Shown here: positions 22,818 through 35,838 of the stretch, in pieces
How the letters are laid out: the number at the start of each line of letters is the position of its first letter
Numbering within the stretch: position 1 is the stretch's first letter
Assembly: GCA_014871385.1 (NCBI GenBank)
Contig: CM026431.1
Location: forward strand, 10,255,729 to 10,319,728
DNA from: Ceratodon purpureus
Lineage: Eukaryota; Streptophyta; Bryopsida; Pseudoditrichales; Ditrichaceae
DNA length: 64,000 nt
Direction of reading: 5' to 3'
The notes under the pieces: generated by a model
Told to the model about the DNA's origin: nothing
Database searches by the model: none
Seen by the model: only the letters and a program-made list of their open reading frames with translations
Translations under genes and position numbers: made by a program

Positions 22818-25234
22818 ATAGAAGGCTGGAGGTGTTTCCCAGCTCTGCTCGATCCGTGTATGGCGGTTTGGAATCCTCGTGTTTGTCAGCTTATGGTTCG
22901 AGCAATAGGGAGATGGAAGTGGACGATTTTGAAGTTATCAATGCGCAGAATGGATGTCGATCTAGAAGATTACCAGACACTTTACCCCGAGAGAAGGTGC
23001 CATATCATTTCCTGATATATTACATTCATGTGGAGTACGTCGAGCATGAGCAGTCGAGACTGGCGAGAGGTTTCGCTTGGAGAAATTTCCTAGATTTTCT
23101 TGTTAATAAATTAATTTTTTCTTGATGTGAGAGGACTGTGTTGTTGGTGTAATCGCATGCGTGGCATCCCGAGGAACTTGGCAGCTGCAGGTTGTTTTAG
23201 GTTATTGCACAATTAGTGTTGCTCGGATAATACGGAAACCGTTGGATGCACTCTTTGTGTGTGTTTGTCTTCTTGGGCAACTTTGTAGGTTTGAAACATG
23301 CGAGGTTTGTTGTGGGACGTTTTATAGTGAATGTGGTTTCCTGGTGGGCACAGATTGCAAGACTTGTGTACACCAGGGCTGGAGGTGCCCTTTTGGCGCT
23401 GACATCGACTGGGATACTCAAACTCTGGAACTGGGGACGGATATTTGATGACCCGGGATGGCAGGTAACCTTCTGTGCACTCGGTATGATAAAGTGTCAC
23501 CGAATGTTTGTAATTTGGTAAGGTGTTTGTAATCTGGTAAAGTGTTTGTAACCCTCCAAACTTGATTCTATGATTTGTTTTCATGAGATGGAAGGGGATC
23601 TTGGCAGGTGTGACAATGATGATGGTATGAATGTAGGTAACATGATGCCATTTGTATCTCTTTATAAGGTCAGAATCTCTGTGATTATATTCATGGTCTT
23701 TTGGTGATTCTAGCATTGTGTATGGAGTTGTGAAATCAATGAGACTTGAGAAATTTTTAAACTCTTTTTTCATCTTAATTTTGATTTTCTACATGATAAT
23801 TGTAGGGTATGTAGGGCTCCAAAGTGGAGTGTGCTAGAGATTTTAACATATTGCTATTGTAAGATGTTATGTAATATGCTATGCTACGGTTCTACAAGTG
23901 GACTTCAATTAGTGGTATTGTACACTTTTTGTGACATTTAATGGAAAGAATCAATGGTCATGGATGTGATTTTGAGGATGTGGTTTCTGATTGAACTAAG
24001 GTTTATATGATTTGAGGCTTTTAAATGGCCTATGTTTTATAGTCTTACGTAATCTTGAGCATAGATATCTTGAAGGTATAAGTTTATTCAAACTAAAAAT
24101 CATTGAAGAAGGTGAATGAAGGTATAAATGTGAAATATATAATTAGCTCAAAGTATGAATTAAGATGTTGGTGAAGGTATTTCTTATGCTCATGAGTAAC
24201 AGATTTTTTGTAGTTTACAAAGCTAGTAATGGTCCAATTTATATAGTACTTGTGGAAGTTTTATCTATATTCATCTAAATCTATGAGGATTTATATATTG
24301 ATTTTCTAAATATATTAGTAACCAATCCTTTCTTCCAAATAAATTTTCCTAGGCCACTGTAAGTATTGCTCCACAATTATGGCTACATGCAAGTGGAAGG
24401 TTGATGGTCAACAATATGAATGACGTCAATCGCAAAGAAGTGGTGCATTCTTTGGCACTAAGCAAAGATGGATATAGTGCGATATCAGCCTCGGGAGGAG
24501 AGGTTTATCGGTATGATATCCGCACTAGCGAGGTATAGTATCCTCACGCATTTTAATAGAATAGTTGATAGTATGAGAATTTTATAATTATGTGGTAATA
24601 TTCTATTATGATAAGTATTTTCAATCATCTCTAAATCTCGAAAATATTCAGAGTGTAAACACATTTTGATCAAGTTTGATCCATATTTTCTAATGTATAT
24701 TTGCTTAAAAAACACCTAAATTGCTAAAGTGGTTAAATGAAAAACCTCAAAGCTAACATTGTTTTGTCATAAAGGCTTTAGATTATAAATTATCTATGTA
24801 CAATATTAGTGAGTTGATAGCTTGAGAAGATATCTATCTATATAGATACACGACACCCAACCCTTTTTCTCATCACAGGATTCAAATTTGAACTTGAAAT
24901 TATGTGGTTATTGACAACATTTGTTGTGTAAATGATGCAAATTTGGATTCAGACGTTGTATACAATTATGTGTCCACCTCCAACACCAACATCTATTGCA
25001 TTCTATCCCCATGACAACAATATTGTGGCCATAGGAATGGCAGATTCAACAATTCAAATCTTAAATACAATCGAGCAAGTGGTTAGTAATCGTGACATGG
25101 CCCCATTTGTGATTCAATGTAACTTCTACATGAATCTTCCACATTGTTATTCTTGGCTAGGTTGAGGACACCGATGTGCAACTAGCGTGACTCTCGCATG
25201 CTCTTTGCAGGTGGTGTGCACATTGGCTGGCCAT
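22818..25234 (+). repeat. Segmental duplication B, partner at 45,566-47,982
   Basis: The end of exon 4 through the start of exon 8, introns included, matches gene 2 at a constant offset of 22,748. In my line-by-line check I saw only isolated single-base differences (for example near 23,198 and 23,765). The match ends at 25,235 (CAGGAC here, CACGAC in gene 2), where gene 2 switches to the gene 1 sequence. Confidence 0.9.
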
Positions 25235-26814
25235 CAGGACAAAGTCATTGGGTTGGCATTCTCAAGAAATTCCGCCAATTCTACAAGTGTACTTGTATCC
25301 TTAAGTGCAGACGCTCAGGTGCTGTAAACATGCCTTTCACCACCCTTCAATCAAGGATGCAAACTCAAGCTTCTTGACTAAACTTTTATGAGAGAGTGAT
25401 CTAGAATCCAATGTTGTAGCTACTTATGTAGCAAAGATATCATTTAAATATATTCAGTTAAAACCATAGCTGCATTTGAAGCAGCCCGGACTCAATTACA
25501 CTAATGTTGGCATTATTGTTTTTGTGCTTTGAAAGGAGGAAGGAGTGTTTCTGCATATTGCACTAGCTTTGATTTGGAGTTTTTCACAAGTTTTTTCCAC
25601 ATCCTCGTGGGATGTTGACATCAGCAATCTCTTCCAAAAGCTTTGTTCTAAGACATCCCCTACTGCAGTTGTGTGTGTGGAAAACAGAGAAGTGGGCCAA
25701 ACGTCAGTCGAGGCTTGGGTTATTACAACCGGATCAGACAACAGCGTGCGCGGGGGATCTTCGCGTTCAATTCCACAACAACCAACGGCACGTTCTTGTT
25801 GTTGGGAAGTCGCAGTTGGCTGTGTACGACACTTTGAATGTTGATCGTCCTCTTATCGAGGTCAGCTCCTTTGAACACTGATGATCTGTATGCCGTACAA
25901 AGTCTTTAAGTCCAGGTAGACCAGGGTTGCTCTGAAACAAATGATTCTGATGGTTGAGGATGAAGTCTGGAGTAGCAGATGCCCACACATTGTATCTTGT
26001 GCAGATTTCTAGTGGCAGTTTTGAGAATGATGGTGTCAAATTGCTGGAGCATCTTGCAGAGTTGTATTATTAAACTAGGCACGATTGCTAAGGATGACAG
26101 TAATATTGTGGTGGGATTTGTACAGTGGGTTCCTCAAAGTCCATTCACGACAGCAATCACAGACGCCACCTTCTCATGTACCGGCCAGGAGATTTATGTG
26201 GGCTTTGCCGATGGTTCTGTCGCTGAAGTTGATCCTCAATTTAGGCAATGGGGTCGATTTGTCCCACCGATTCATCCACCTCTGGGAGCAAGCGGGTATG
26301 CAATCGTGACGGGATCTATGAACGTTCGCTGAACCCAATTCATTGTTGGCATCTACGAGTATGATTATTAGTGTGAGCTTGAGAGTTGCATTGCATCGTG
26401 TTCATGAACCCACACTCATCGAAGAAACGGCAGTAAAATCTGGGATTCAACCTTGGACTGGTTTCTAGTCTCTCTTGAAGGCAAGGAATAGGTCACAGAT
26501 TATAGACTGGCTGCCAAGTACTCTTGATGACATGGTGCTTGATGTTGTGTTGTAGATCAACAGCCTACCCCGTGGCGATTGCTGCACATCCTAGTATTGC
26601 AGGTCAGTTTGCACTGGGCATGAGCGATGGGAGCGTGATAGTGGTGGAGCCTTGGACGGCCCCAGCAGACAACGAACCAGGAAGTGGGGATGGGAGTACT
26701 CACGATGTGAGGACACCGAACCGGAACCAAGACGGCTCGGTGTTGCCATACAAGTTTGTGGACTCATTTAGCTTTGTAAAATGTGAGCAAGCATTGGGCA
26801 TTGCAAGGCCGTGA
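22823..26814 (+). pseudogene. 5'-truncated TNL-TOPLESS copy (WD40 part only)
   Basis: This copy lacks TIR, NB-ARC and almost all LRRs. It starts inside exon 4 (22,823-22,996, from VFPSSARSVYGG) and retains exons 23354-23464, 24353-24532, 24953-25081, 25211-25318, 25669-25860, 26126-26295 and 26556-26814, with open frames and matching phases. It could therefore still encode a free TOPLESS-like propeller if transcribed, but no promoter or proper start is visible upstream. Exon 8 is one codon longer than in the intact genes (SRNSANSTS). The last exon has a longer tail (GDGSTHDVRTPNRNQ) than genes 1 and 2. It probably arose by a deletion that fused the preceding spacer to exon 4. Confidence 0.8.
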
Positions 26815-27194
26815 CCCACAGTCTGTCTGACAGTCTGGGGTTCATTACCCACGCTAACGGCTCTCGTATATGAAATAACATAGTTTGCAATATTTTAGAA
26901 CAGATAAATGGGTTTTTATGATTCTAGAGTATTTAAGGTATTTTGAAGATGATGAGAGATAATTTTGGAGTTGAAAGTTTTATGATGTGAGATTAAGTTT
27001 AGCATTTCAACTGAAGTGTGCCAAACTATTGAAATTTTGATAGCGTTTCTTGATATCAAAAGATGATGTTCTTCTAATGTAGGAAGAGGAATTTGGAGTC
27101 TAAGTTTGGTCGACTTTGTCGTCAACAAGTCTATTTCAAGTGGAGGTGGTTGAGATTTCTATATCTCACTTTTCTTTTCTTTTTTTTTTGTATT

Positions 27195-27780
27195 TAACCC
27201 CTAAAGTTCTGAGGGCATTTTTCATCAAAACTACCTCAAAACAAAACAGCCCCTCTTCAATGCAAGGTGGATTTTGCAAACTTGGGGTCTTAATTAGTAC
27301 ATCTAACCCTAAGATCTTGTAGCTGACTTCTATGTCTACATGTCCACCAAATCTCACACACTCATTCCTCACCACACTCATTCCTCACCAATTGCAAGAT
27401 CATAACGTTCAAAGTTGAAAAACAAGTTTTTCTTCCCTGGGCAAAAAGGGGACAGTAGAGTTTGAAGGCCCAAAAAACCATTTTTTAAAGTAGATATGGA
27501 ATGAGTCTCTCCATATTCTTGTTTCTAAGTGAGTTAAGGTAGAAGGATCTATAACCAACCACTTAAGGTTTTGAGCATATGTTTTTGAGGCGAATAATTT
27601 GAAGAGGATTTTTCCCCGGTACAAACATAAGGTTATTTTTGAATGCAAATTTTTTTGGAATTTTATTCCCACTATTGAAATAGGTATAAATTTTATAAGT
27701 AAAAAGTTGAAAACCACCCAAAATGAATATGTAGGCCCACCTAAACCGACCACCATGACACCAAAACTTGATCATTTTTA
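27195..27780. repeat. Unclassified ~585-bp insertion in spacer S1
   Basis: Spacer copies at ~34,670 and ~21,620 run directly from the TTTGTACATAAAA-like segment to the AATGGATTTTAG-like segment, but S1 has about 585 extra bases between them, starting near ACCCCTAAAGTTCTGAGG and ending near CTTGATCATTTTTAGG. No terminal inverted repeats were found. A 115-residue minus-strand frame inside it has no recognisable motif. Confidence 0.45.
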
Positions 27781-30700
27781 GGAAATGGATTTTAGAAAAA
27801 ACGACTAAAAGTTTTTTATATTCTATTTAGAATCATGGTCTTTTTTAGCAATTAAATGATTTTTTAACAGCTCAAATTATGTTAAAATGTTGGTTCATCT
27901 GAACCAATTTAGAAGTGTGGCTGCAAGTGTACTCTTAAAAAATAATACTAATCAATACAACAATACATGTGTGCAATATTCAAACAAATGCAAATTTATT
28001 TATTCCAATAATGAAAATCAAATAATTAATTTCTTTGGATATGAGAGTGATCTTAAGATCGAATAATATGGAATTGTTTATCGATTAAAATAGCACTATT
28101 GAAAGTTGACACATAAATTTTAAAAAACTCCAAATTCTATTTTTCCAAGAAAAGATTAAATAACAAAGTTAGGTACTGGTAGGTGGTTTGAGCTTCTTCA
28201 AAATCATGAATAAATCCATTTCAAAAAACATAGATTTTTTTCAAAAAATCTTAATTTATTGATTTTTGTGTTTTTCAAAAAAAAAAATTAAAAAAATTAC
28301 TATCTGATTGTTGTATTCCTAATGCTTATGACCTGTATTGATTTCGTGAATTCTCCCTACAAACTATAAAATAATGTGTTAAATGTATAAAAACTATTCC
28401 GGTTTTTTAAACAATACTTTGATATTTTGAGGTATAAAATATCTTCAATAAATGTCTTTTGTGAAATTTGGTCATAACTTTTGTTCTTTGATTCAAAGAA
28501 GTGGACAAGCATAATAAATGGTATCCATAGGTTTGCAGGTTTGTAAGTGAGCAGGTGCAGACGGACCACGGTCTCTGTTGTTTATTTTAATATTTTACAT
28601 ACATACATTACCTCAAGCCTTCCCAAAGCATAAACATCATTCTGCAGAACGGAATTCACTATGGTATGTTTGAAAATTTGCACCTAGCACATCTACCAAT
28701 AGTTGAGTATTCTTACCAATATTTAATCAAAGTAGTATTTTTTTTAAATTCTTTTTATTTTGACTATATTTCTTCAATGATACTCATGTTGGAGATGGAC
28801 CATATAATCAAACAATTGAATATTTAGTCATAGAACCTTAGGTCAATGATATATCATAATTTGAATTGTATGAAAAGTAATTGTTCAAATTATCTATAGC
28901 TTTGTATAAGGTCTTAGATTTCTTATTTTATCTTTTTATGTATTGTAGAACTAAAACACCCTACTAACAGATTTGATTTACATGTTATCAACTAAAATTT
29001 AAGAACTTTACTACAATGATCAATTTTTTATTACCTTTGAAAACTATAAACATATGAATTACATATTTCAATAACAATATACAATATTCATGATGTCATA
29101 TGATGTGCAATATCATGTTTAATGTATTTCATGGTAGTTAAAAAGAACTCAACATTTGTCAATAGTAAAAAAGATCTAAAAGAAATTGTAAATTTTCAAA
29201 TAAAGATATACGAACAAATATGATGTCTTTTTCTATTTTACAAATTATTTTTCATTCTTGACCTATAGGCTTAAAATTGAATTGGAACCTTCTTCGTTGT
29301 ATTATAACATCTTTCTTGAACAAATATCAAAGATATTTTTGTTACAATAATGTTAATTAATATTTCAATGAATATTACATAAATAATCCAATCAAACTAT
29401 AGAAAATTAAGCCAAAACATCCAACTAATGTCATTTGAATATATCTTAACACTTAAAGCTAAATTAGATAATTGTATATACTATGAAATGAATTTAAGAT
29501 TTTATTTTGTTTTTTTGCATTATTTTTTATTTATGTAATTTTATTCTTTACTCTAGAAAACATTCAATCAAAATACCACCTTAAACCAATACAATTATAT
29601 TTTAATATGTGATATTTGTGCTCTAATTTTTTCAAAACCCATAAGAGTTAAAGCATTACAAATGCAAGAAAATTTGAATTTTTCTTTAGTCAAATTGAAC
29701 TTTACAATAGTCAATACAAAGGCATAGTTGATTATTAGAAATGCATAGTGTGAAAAAATTGATGAAGAGAATTCATCCAATGTATATTAATTATGAAGTG
29801 GAGGTTAGTGGACACGCTAAGAATATTATAACGTTCGAGAAGTAAGATCACAAATATGTATAAATGGATAACTTTTACATTTTATAAGTCTAAGGTTGTT
29901 CATTTAAAGGTATTCATGTCTTAGATGAATATTGTAAAGGAACCTTTTTTTTTTAAAGAATCGAATCTAAAAAGCCATATGCCTTTGATTGATATATAAA
30001 TTTAAGATTCATTTCTAATGACTCTTTAAGTGTTGTTGTGTCAAGTAGCTATTTTTCATTAAATTGTAGGCCTTTGCCTTTGTGAAGTTTGGACATGAAA
30101 TGTAAACATCAAAGGTCTAAGTACATTACTCATTCAACAAAGACTTTATTTCAAACTTATCGGGTTATATTTTTGCATTGTTTTTTTAAGTGTGATGAGA
30201 TTTTGATAAGACATATGATGAAAACGCAATTGTTTACAATGTACAACAAAGTATGTAATTCATAAAAATAAATTGAATGAATGTTGTACATTTTCTCTAT
30301 GTTATTTTTGAAATAAACATGTAATATTGTATGTTTATGTAATTCTTATTATACTTGCCAAAGATTAACAACTATCCAATTTACTTTCCAATTGAAAATA
30401 GCAAACACCAATTGTTTAGAAAGCTTTATATTGTTCACAAAGAAAGATATGCTTAAATCCATCTTAAATTTAATAACAAATAAATAGGTAATTCAACCTT
30501 CTTTGAAAATTGTTATAGTGATATTGATATATACTACAAATGCTCTTTCAACTTACCACCACAGAGTTGAGCTATTTAACAATTACACGATATATCATAT
30601 TAATATCTGTGTAGCAAAGTTTAGAGGTGAAAAACATGTATTGCATTTTTGATGAAATCTTGGAAGTTGGAATGGAAGGAGCTATATGAAATGGCTAATG

Positions 30701-31782
30701 CACACTTTATTTTTATTTCTAAAAAATCTATATATATATATATATATATTTTCAAAGATTAAAATCAAAAATTGTTAAATCAAAGTTTGATGTTGTTTTT
30801 TTGATTTGAGACAAAAATACGAAGAAGAGGAAAAATAATCTTTGACATTTTTGTATCAAAACAAAGTTTTATTTTTATAATTTTGCACCTTGCTTAGTAG
30901 GGCACAAAAAACTTGACTCTATTAAATTGAAATTTGTATTCCATAAGACATTCTTCATTTTCAAATTTAAAAAAAAAAAAAAAAAAAGATTATGCTATTT
31001 ATTTTGTATAAGAAGTTCAATAATTTTAGAGGTAGTAGAAGGAACTATCATTGTTGTCTTAATTCTTTGCAATTTAGTAGTTACAACAAGTTTGCTCATT
31101 GTGATTTTTCTTTGGATGAGACGTGAAAGAATGAAATATACTTTTATATAGCAATTTTTTAATTTGTACTTTCAAAAAAAGCTTAGAAGAAGTTTCACAT
31201 CTAAATTTGATAACATTAAAACTCAATGTCCAAAATCTTAAAATAACTTCTTACAAACAATTGTTTTCTAAAAATTGATCAAAACTCTTGGTCTACAAGT
31301 TGAATACTAGATGACTTTATAAATAATTCCATTAGTTGGGTGATTTCATTGGAGCCATTTTGAGGCATTTTGATGACTTTGCTTGTTTATTTCACCTAGT
31401 TGAATGAATGCTTTCAACCGTTTCTTCTTTTAAATAGTTTTTGATGGATATAAAGTACCTCTTCAAATTTCTTTCAAGTTATATATATATATATAAATTT
31501 CTTGGGATCTCTAGTCTAAAACAATCAATATGATAAATGTTGTTGAATTTGAATTTAGTATTTCCGTAATAAACCAATTGTCATACCATTTTGACATTTC
31601 AAAAGTTCGTCAAAACTATGCATTTTATTGCAATTACCATGTCATACATATTACATATATATTTCCAAATAATGCATTCTATTCATCTAATTTTCATCTT
31701 CTACTATCTTTTTCCATTATAATTTGTAACTACACTAAAATCATTTTTTAGATTTTTCCAATAAATTTGGCGTTGAAATGTA

Positions 31783-32704
31783 GTCCCTCCGTCTCACTAA
31801 AAGAGCATGATTTGCTAATAATAGAAAATTTAAGGATAATTCTAAATTTAAAAACAAGTTGGACAAATTTGGATATAAGTTGCCATTTTTAGAAACCACT
31901 TTTTTTTTTTGAGACAGATTATTTTACCAAAGGGGGAGAGCACAATAAAGTGGACCACAAAGTGCAAAATGTGACCACCAACAAGTGAATATGAAGTGTG
32001 CTGTTTTTTTAAGGCTCAAAGCTGATTTTGAGCATTTTGGTGTAGTTTTTGAGCATTTTAGTCACTTTCTAGGGTGTCATAAGGTATCTTATATACATCT
32101 TCATAAAAAGAATATCTTCAATTGAAACTTAATTTGACCACTAGTTTTAATTCATGAAAATGAACTTTTCCAAAGTCTTAATTTCTTCATTTGGAGCCAT
32201 CTATTGTCTTTAGAAGATGTTTTTTTCAATTTGAAAAACAATGTTCGGTGAAAAAAAATGCACAAAAAGTACCGTGGAAGTGATCCTCTTAAAAAGTATC
32301 CTTGTGGTACTTTTGGAACCCTAAACCAATCAATGAGTATATTAATTGACTATTTTAGAATACTTCTTAAACATATAGAGTGCACCGCGAAATTAAAAGT
32401 GATTTTGGACAAAACCCTAAACCGTTATGTTCACTTTTCCAAATGACGACCATTGACTTTGCCTGACTTTGACGTCTCCGTTTTCCATTGTAAACTCAAT
32501 ATCTTTTCTCGCAACTTTGGGAAGTTGAAGAAGATCAAGTCTACTTTCCGTATCCCAAACTTAATTTTGCATCAATATAACGTAAATCCCACTTTCTCTA
32601 GTCTTTACAGAAGGGGCTGAAATTGGAAAAAAGATAAGCACTTTTGTGGTTCACTTTATTGTGCTTCCCCCCCAAACCATGCTCTTTTAGTGAGACGGAG
32701 GGAG
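31783..32704. mobile_element. Stowaway-like (Tc1/mariner-type) non-autonomous element with TA target duplication
   Basis: The 922-bp element is bounded by inverted repeats of about 27 bases: the left end begins GTCCCTCCGTCTCACTAAAA and the right end is its reverse complement ending TTTTAGTGAGACGGAGGGAG, with one terminal mismatch. The CTCCCTCCGT start is characteristic of plant Stowaway elements. TA dinucleotides flank it at 31,781-31,782 and 32,705-32,706. The homologous spacer has a single TA at 39,125-39,126 in the same context (GAAATGTAGCTTTTTTAC), which is the empty site. A subterminal inverted repeat (GCACAATAAAGTG near 31,940 and its complement near 32,655) is also present. No transposase frame. 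Confidence 0.92.
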
Positions 32705-33337
32705 TAGCTTTTTTACAATTTTTCTAAAACTATTACAATACTTTCAAATTTTCACCAAAAGTTGTGAAAGTATCCTGACACACAATCAACACACACTTTC
32801 ATCAATCAAAACCATAGCATAGAAATCTCATACAACTCCAATCCAAACATTTGGATATGAATGTGAAGCGCAAATCCATAGTACTAGAAGCTAGATCCGT
32901 TGCAGGGCGAAACCAATGCCCAACGATGTTTGGAAAGTTTCGGAGATCATTTAGCTATTATCCTCTTTTCCTAAAATCATTTGGTAATTATGTATGATAC
33001 TTGAATGATACTTAGGTGATACCAATGTGATATCTATATAAGATTTAGTTTTGAACCAAAACAAAATCGTAAACCTCTAAAATCAAATCGATAATTTGGC
33101 AATTTCGTTCCGCAAGGCTTTCAACTACCTGCCAAATCTCCCCAATCATTGGTGCCCAACATCTCCACGGAGCCAAGTTTCAAAATCAGCACCATTCCAT
33201 AGCAACATCCCATGATTCACGATGTCCAAAATCTACATCTCCCATACATTTCTATCTCATCGTGAAACTCACAGCACACGAGCCATTACAAATGTCGGAG
33301 AAAGCATTTCATAGCGATTGTGCACAATTACAATTCG

Positions 33338-34350
33338 ACAGCGTGCGCGGGGGACCTTCGCGTTCAATTCCACAACGACCAACGCCACGTTCTTGTTGTG
33401 GGGAAGACGCAGTTGGCTGTCTACGACACTTTGAATGTGGATCGTCCTGTTACCGAGGTCAGCTCCTTTGAACACTGATTTGTATGCCCTACGAAGTATT
33501 TTAGTCCAGGTAGACTAGGGTTGCTCTGAAACAACTGATTTAAATGGTTCAGTATGAAGTGACCTGGAGTATCTTGTGTAGATTTACAGTGGCAGTTTTG
33601 AGAATGATGGTGTCAAATTGCTGGAGCATCTTGCAGAGTTGTATGATTAAACTAGGCACGATTGCTAAGGATGACAGGATTGTGGTGGGGTTTGTGCAGT
33701 GGGTTCCTCAAAGTCCATTCACCGCAGCAATTACAGACGCCACCTACTCATGTTACGGCCAGGATGTTTACGTCGGCTTCGCCGATGGTTCTGTCACTTA
33801 TGTCGATGCTCAATTTAAGCAATGGGGTCGATTAGTCCCACCGATTCACCCACCTCTGGGAGCGAGCGGGTATGGAATCGTGACCGGATCTATGAACATT
33901 CGCTGAACCCAATTCATTGTTCGCATCTACGATTATGATGATTGGTGTGAGCTTGAGAGTTGCATTGCATTGTAGTTCATCAACCTACACTGATCATCGA
34001 AGAATCGGCAGTAAAATCTGGGCTTCAACCTTGGACTGGTTTCTGGACTCTCTTGAAGGCAAGGAATAGGTCACAGACTCCAGACTGGCTGCAAAGCACT
34101 CATGACATGGTGATTGTTGTGTTGTAGATCAACAGCCTACCCAGTGGCGATTGCTGCACATCCTTGGAATAGAGGTCAGTTTGCAATGGGCATGAGCGAC
34201 GGGAGCGTGATAGTAGTGGAGCCATGGGAGGCCCCAGCAGACAATGAACCAGGAAGTGGGGAAGGGAGTTCTCGCGATGTGAGGGGACCGAACCGGAACC
34301 AAGGAGGCTCTACCAAGTTTTGTGGACTCTTTCAGCTTTGTAAAATGTGA
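33338..34350 (+). pseudogene. Severely truncated TOPLESS-WD40 copy (last three exons)
   Basis: The copy begins in the middle of exon 9 at about 33,338 (ACAGCGTGCGCGGGGGACC) and keeps the rest of that exon to 33,457, exon 10 (33,700-33,869, WVPQSPFTAAITDATYSC) and exon 11 (34,128-34,350, AYPVAIAAHP and FAMGMSDGSVIVVEPW), with intact splice sites. Everything upstream is missing, and the join is directly to spacer sequence. Its last exon has the DVRGPNRNQ tail seen in the 22.8-kb copy, so it belongs to that sublineage. It is a relic; expression is unlikely. Confidence 0.85.
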
Positions 34351-35631
34351 GCAAGCATTGGGCATTGCAAGGGCATAGTACATTGGAACACATCACTGGG
34401 TTTTCATGATTTTAGAGTGTCGAGGTATTTTTAAAATGATGAGGGATAATTTAATTTGGAGTTGAAAGTTTAATGATGTCAGATTATGTTTTAGCATTTC
34501 AATTCTAGTTTGCCAAACTATTGAAATTTTCATAGCATTTCTTGATATCAAAAGACGATGTTCTTCCAATCTATGAGGAATTTGGAATTTCAGTTTAGTC
34601 CACATTGACTTCAATAGGTCTATTTCAAAAGTAGGTGCTTGAGGTTTTTATATTTTACTGCCACTTACAATTTTTGTACATAAAAGTAATGATGTTTTTA
34701 AGATGGAAAAAAGTATGGGACTATCATAAGTTAATTTAGTGTACTCACAGTATTTATTTACTTTTTAGTAAATGGATTTTAGAAAAAAATAACTAAAAGG
34801 TTTTTGTATTCTATTTAGAATCATGGTCTTTTTAGCATTTAAATGATTGCTTACCAGTTCATATTAAGTTAAATTGTTGCTTCATTTTTAACCAAATTTT
34901 GAAGTGTGGCTTTCTAGTGTACTTTAAAAAAAATAATACTAATCAATACTACAACACATGTGTACAATATTCAAACGGATGCAAATTTATTTATTCCGAT
35001 AATGAAAAACAAAAAATAAATTTCTTTGTATATGAGAGTGATCTGAACATCGAACAATATGTAATTGTTTGGCAAATAAATGAGCATTAATGAAAGTTGG
35101 CTTATAAATTTAAAAAATTCAAATTCTATTTTTCAAAGAAAAGCTTAATTATCAAAATTAGGTAGGTGGTTTGAGCTCTTCAAAATCATGAATAAATCCA
35201 TTTCAAAAAACAGTTGATTTTTTTTTAAAAAAAACTCTGCATTTATTGATTTTTTTGTTTTCAAAAAAATAATAAAGACATTTGCTATTTGATTTCTGTA
35301 TTCCTAATGCGTATGACCAGTATTGATTTCGTGAATTCTCTGTACAAACAATAAAATAATGTGTTAAATGTATAGAAACAACTCCCGTTTTCCAACAAAA
35401 CATCATTATTTTGAGCTATAAAACATCTTCAATAAATGCCATTTTTTAAATTTGCTCATAGTTTTTATTTGTTCTTTGATTCAAGGAAGTGGACAACCTT
35501 TTTAAATGGTATCTAAAGGATTACAGGTTTGTGAGTGAGCTGGTGCAGACGAACCACGGTCTCTGTTGTTTATTTTAACATTTTACATACATACATTACC
35601 TCAAGCCTTCGCAAAGCATAAACACCATTTT

Positions 35632-35838
35632 GCAAAATGATGAGGGATGATTAAATAAGAAGTTGAAAGATTTATGGTGGGAGATTGAGTTTTAGCATTT
35701 CAATTCTAGTTCGGCAAACTATTGAAATTTTCATAGTATTTCTTGATATCAAAAGATGATGTTCTTCCAATCTAGGAGAAATTTGGAGTTCAAATTTAGT
35801 CCACATTGTTTTCAATAAATGCCATTTTTTAACACAAT
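35632..35838 (+). repeat. Internal duplication of 34,430-34,615 within spacer S2
   Basis: About 200 bases starting at AAAATGATGAGGGATGA repeat the sequence at 34,430 (through TATCAAAAGATGATGTTCTT and TTTAGTCCACATTG). They end with a short piece that also matches 35,427 (TCAATAAATGCCATTTTTTA). The S1 spacer has nothing at this point, so this is a local insertion, possibly a template-switch product. Confidence 0.75.

Larger units (their letters stand above)
26815..33337. repeat. AT-rich spacer S1, paralogous to 34,351-39,770
   Basis: No gene is visible over 6.5 kb; all frames are short and composed of AT-rich low-complexity residues. Much of it aligns by eye with spacer S2 (for example 28,971 with 36,127; 29,760 with 36,910; 33,100-33,330 with 39,520-39,760) and, for its start, with spacer sequence after genes 1 and 2. 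It contains an inserted block at about 27,195-27,780, a microsatellite (AT repeat 30,729-30,749), a run of A at ~30,968 and an inverted-repeat element at 31,783-32,704. Confidence 0.75.

Noticed and set aside
27409..27756. 115-residue minus-strand frame in spacer S1
   Set aside because: It has no recognisable motif and lies entirely in an inserted non-conserved block; probably chance.
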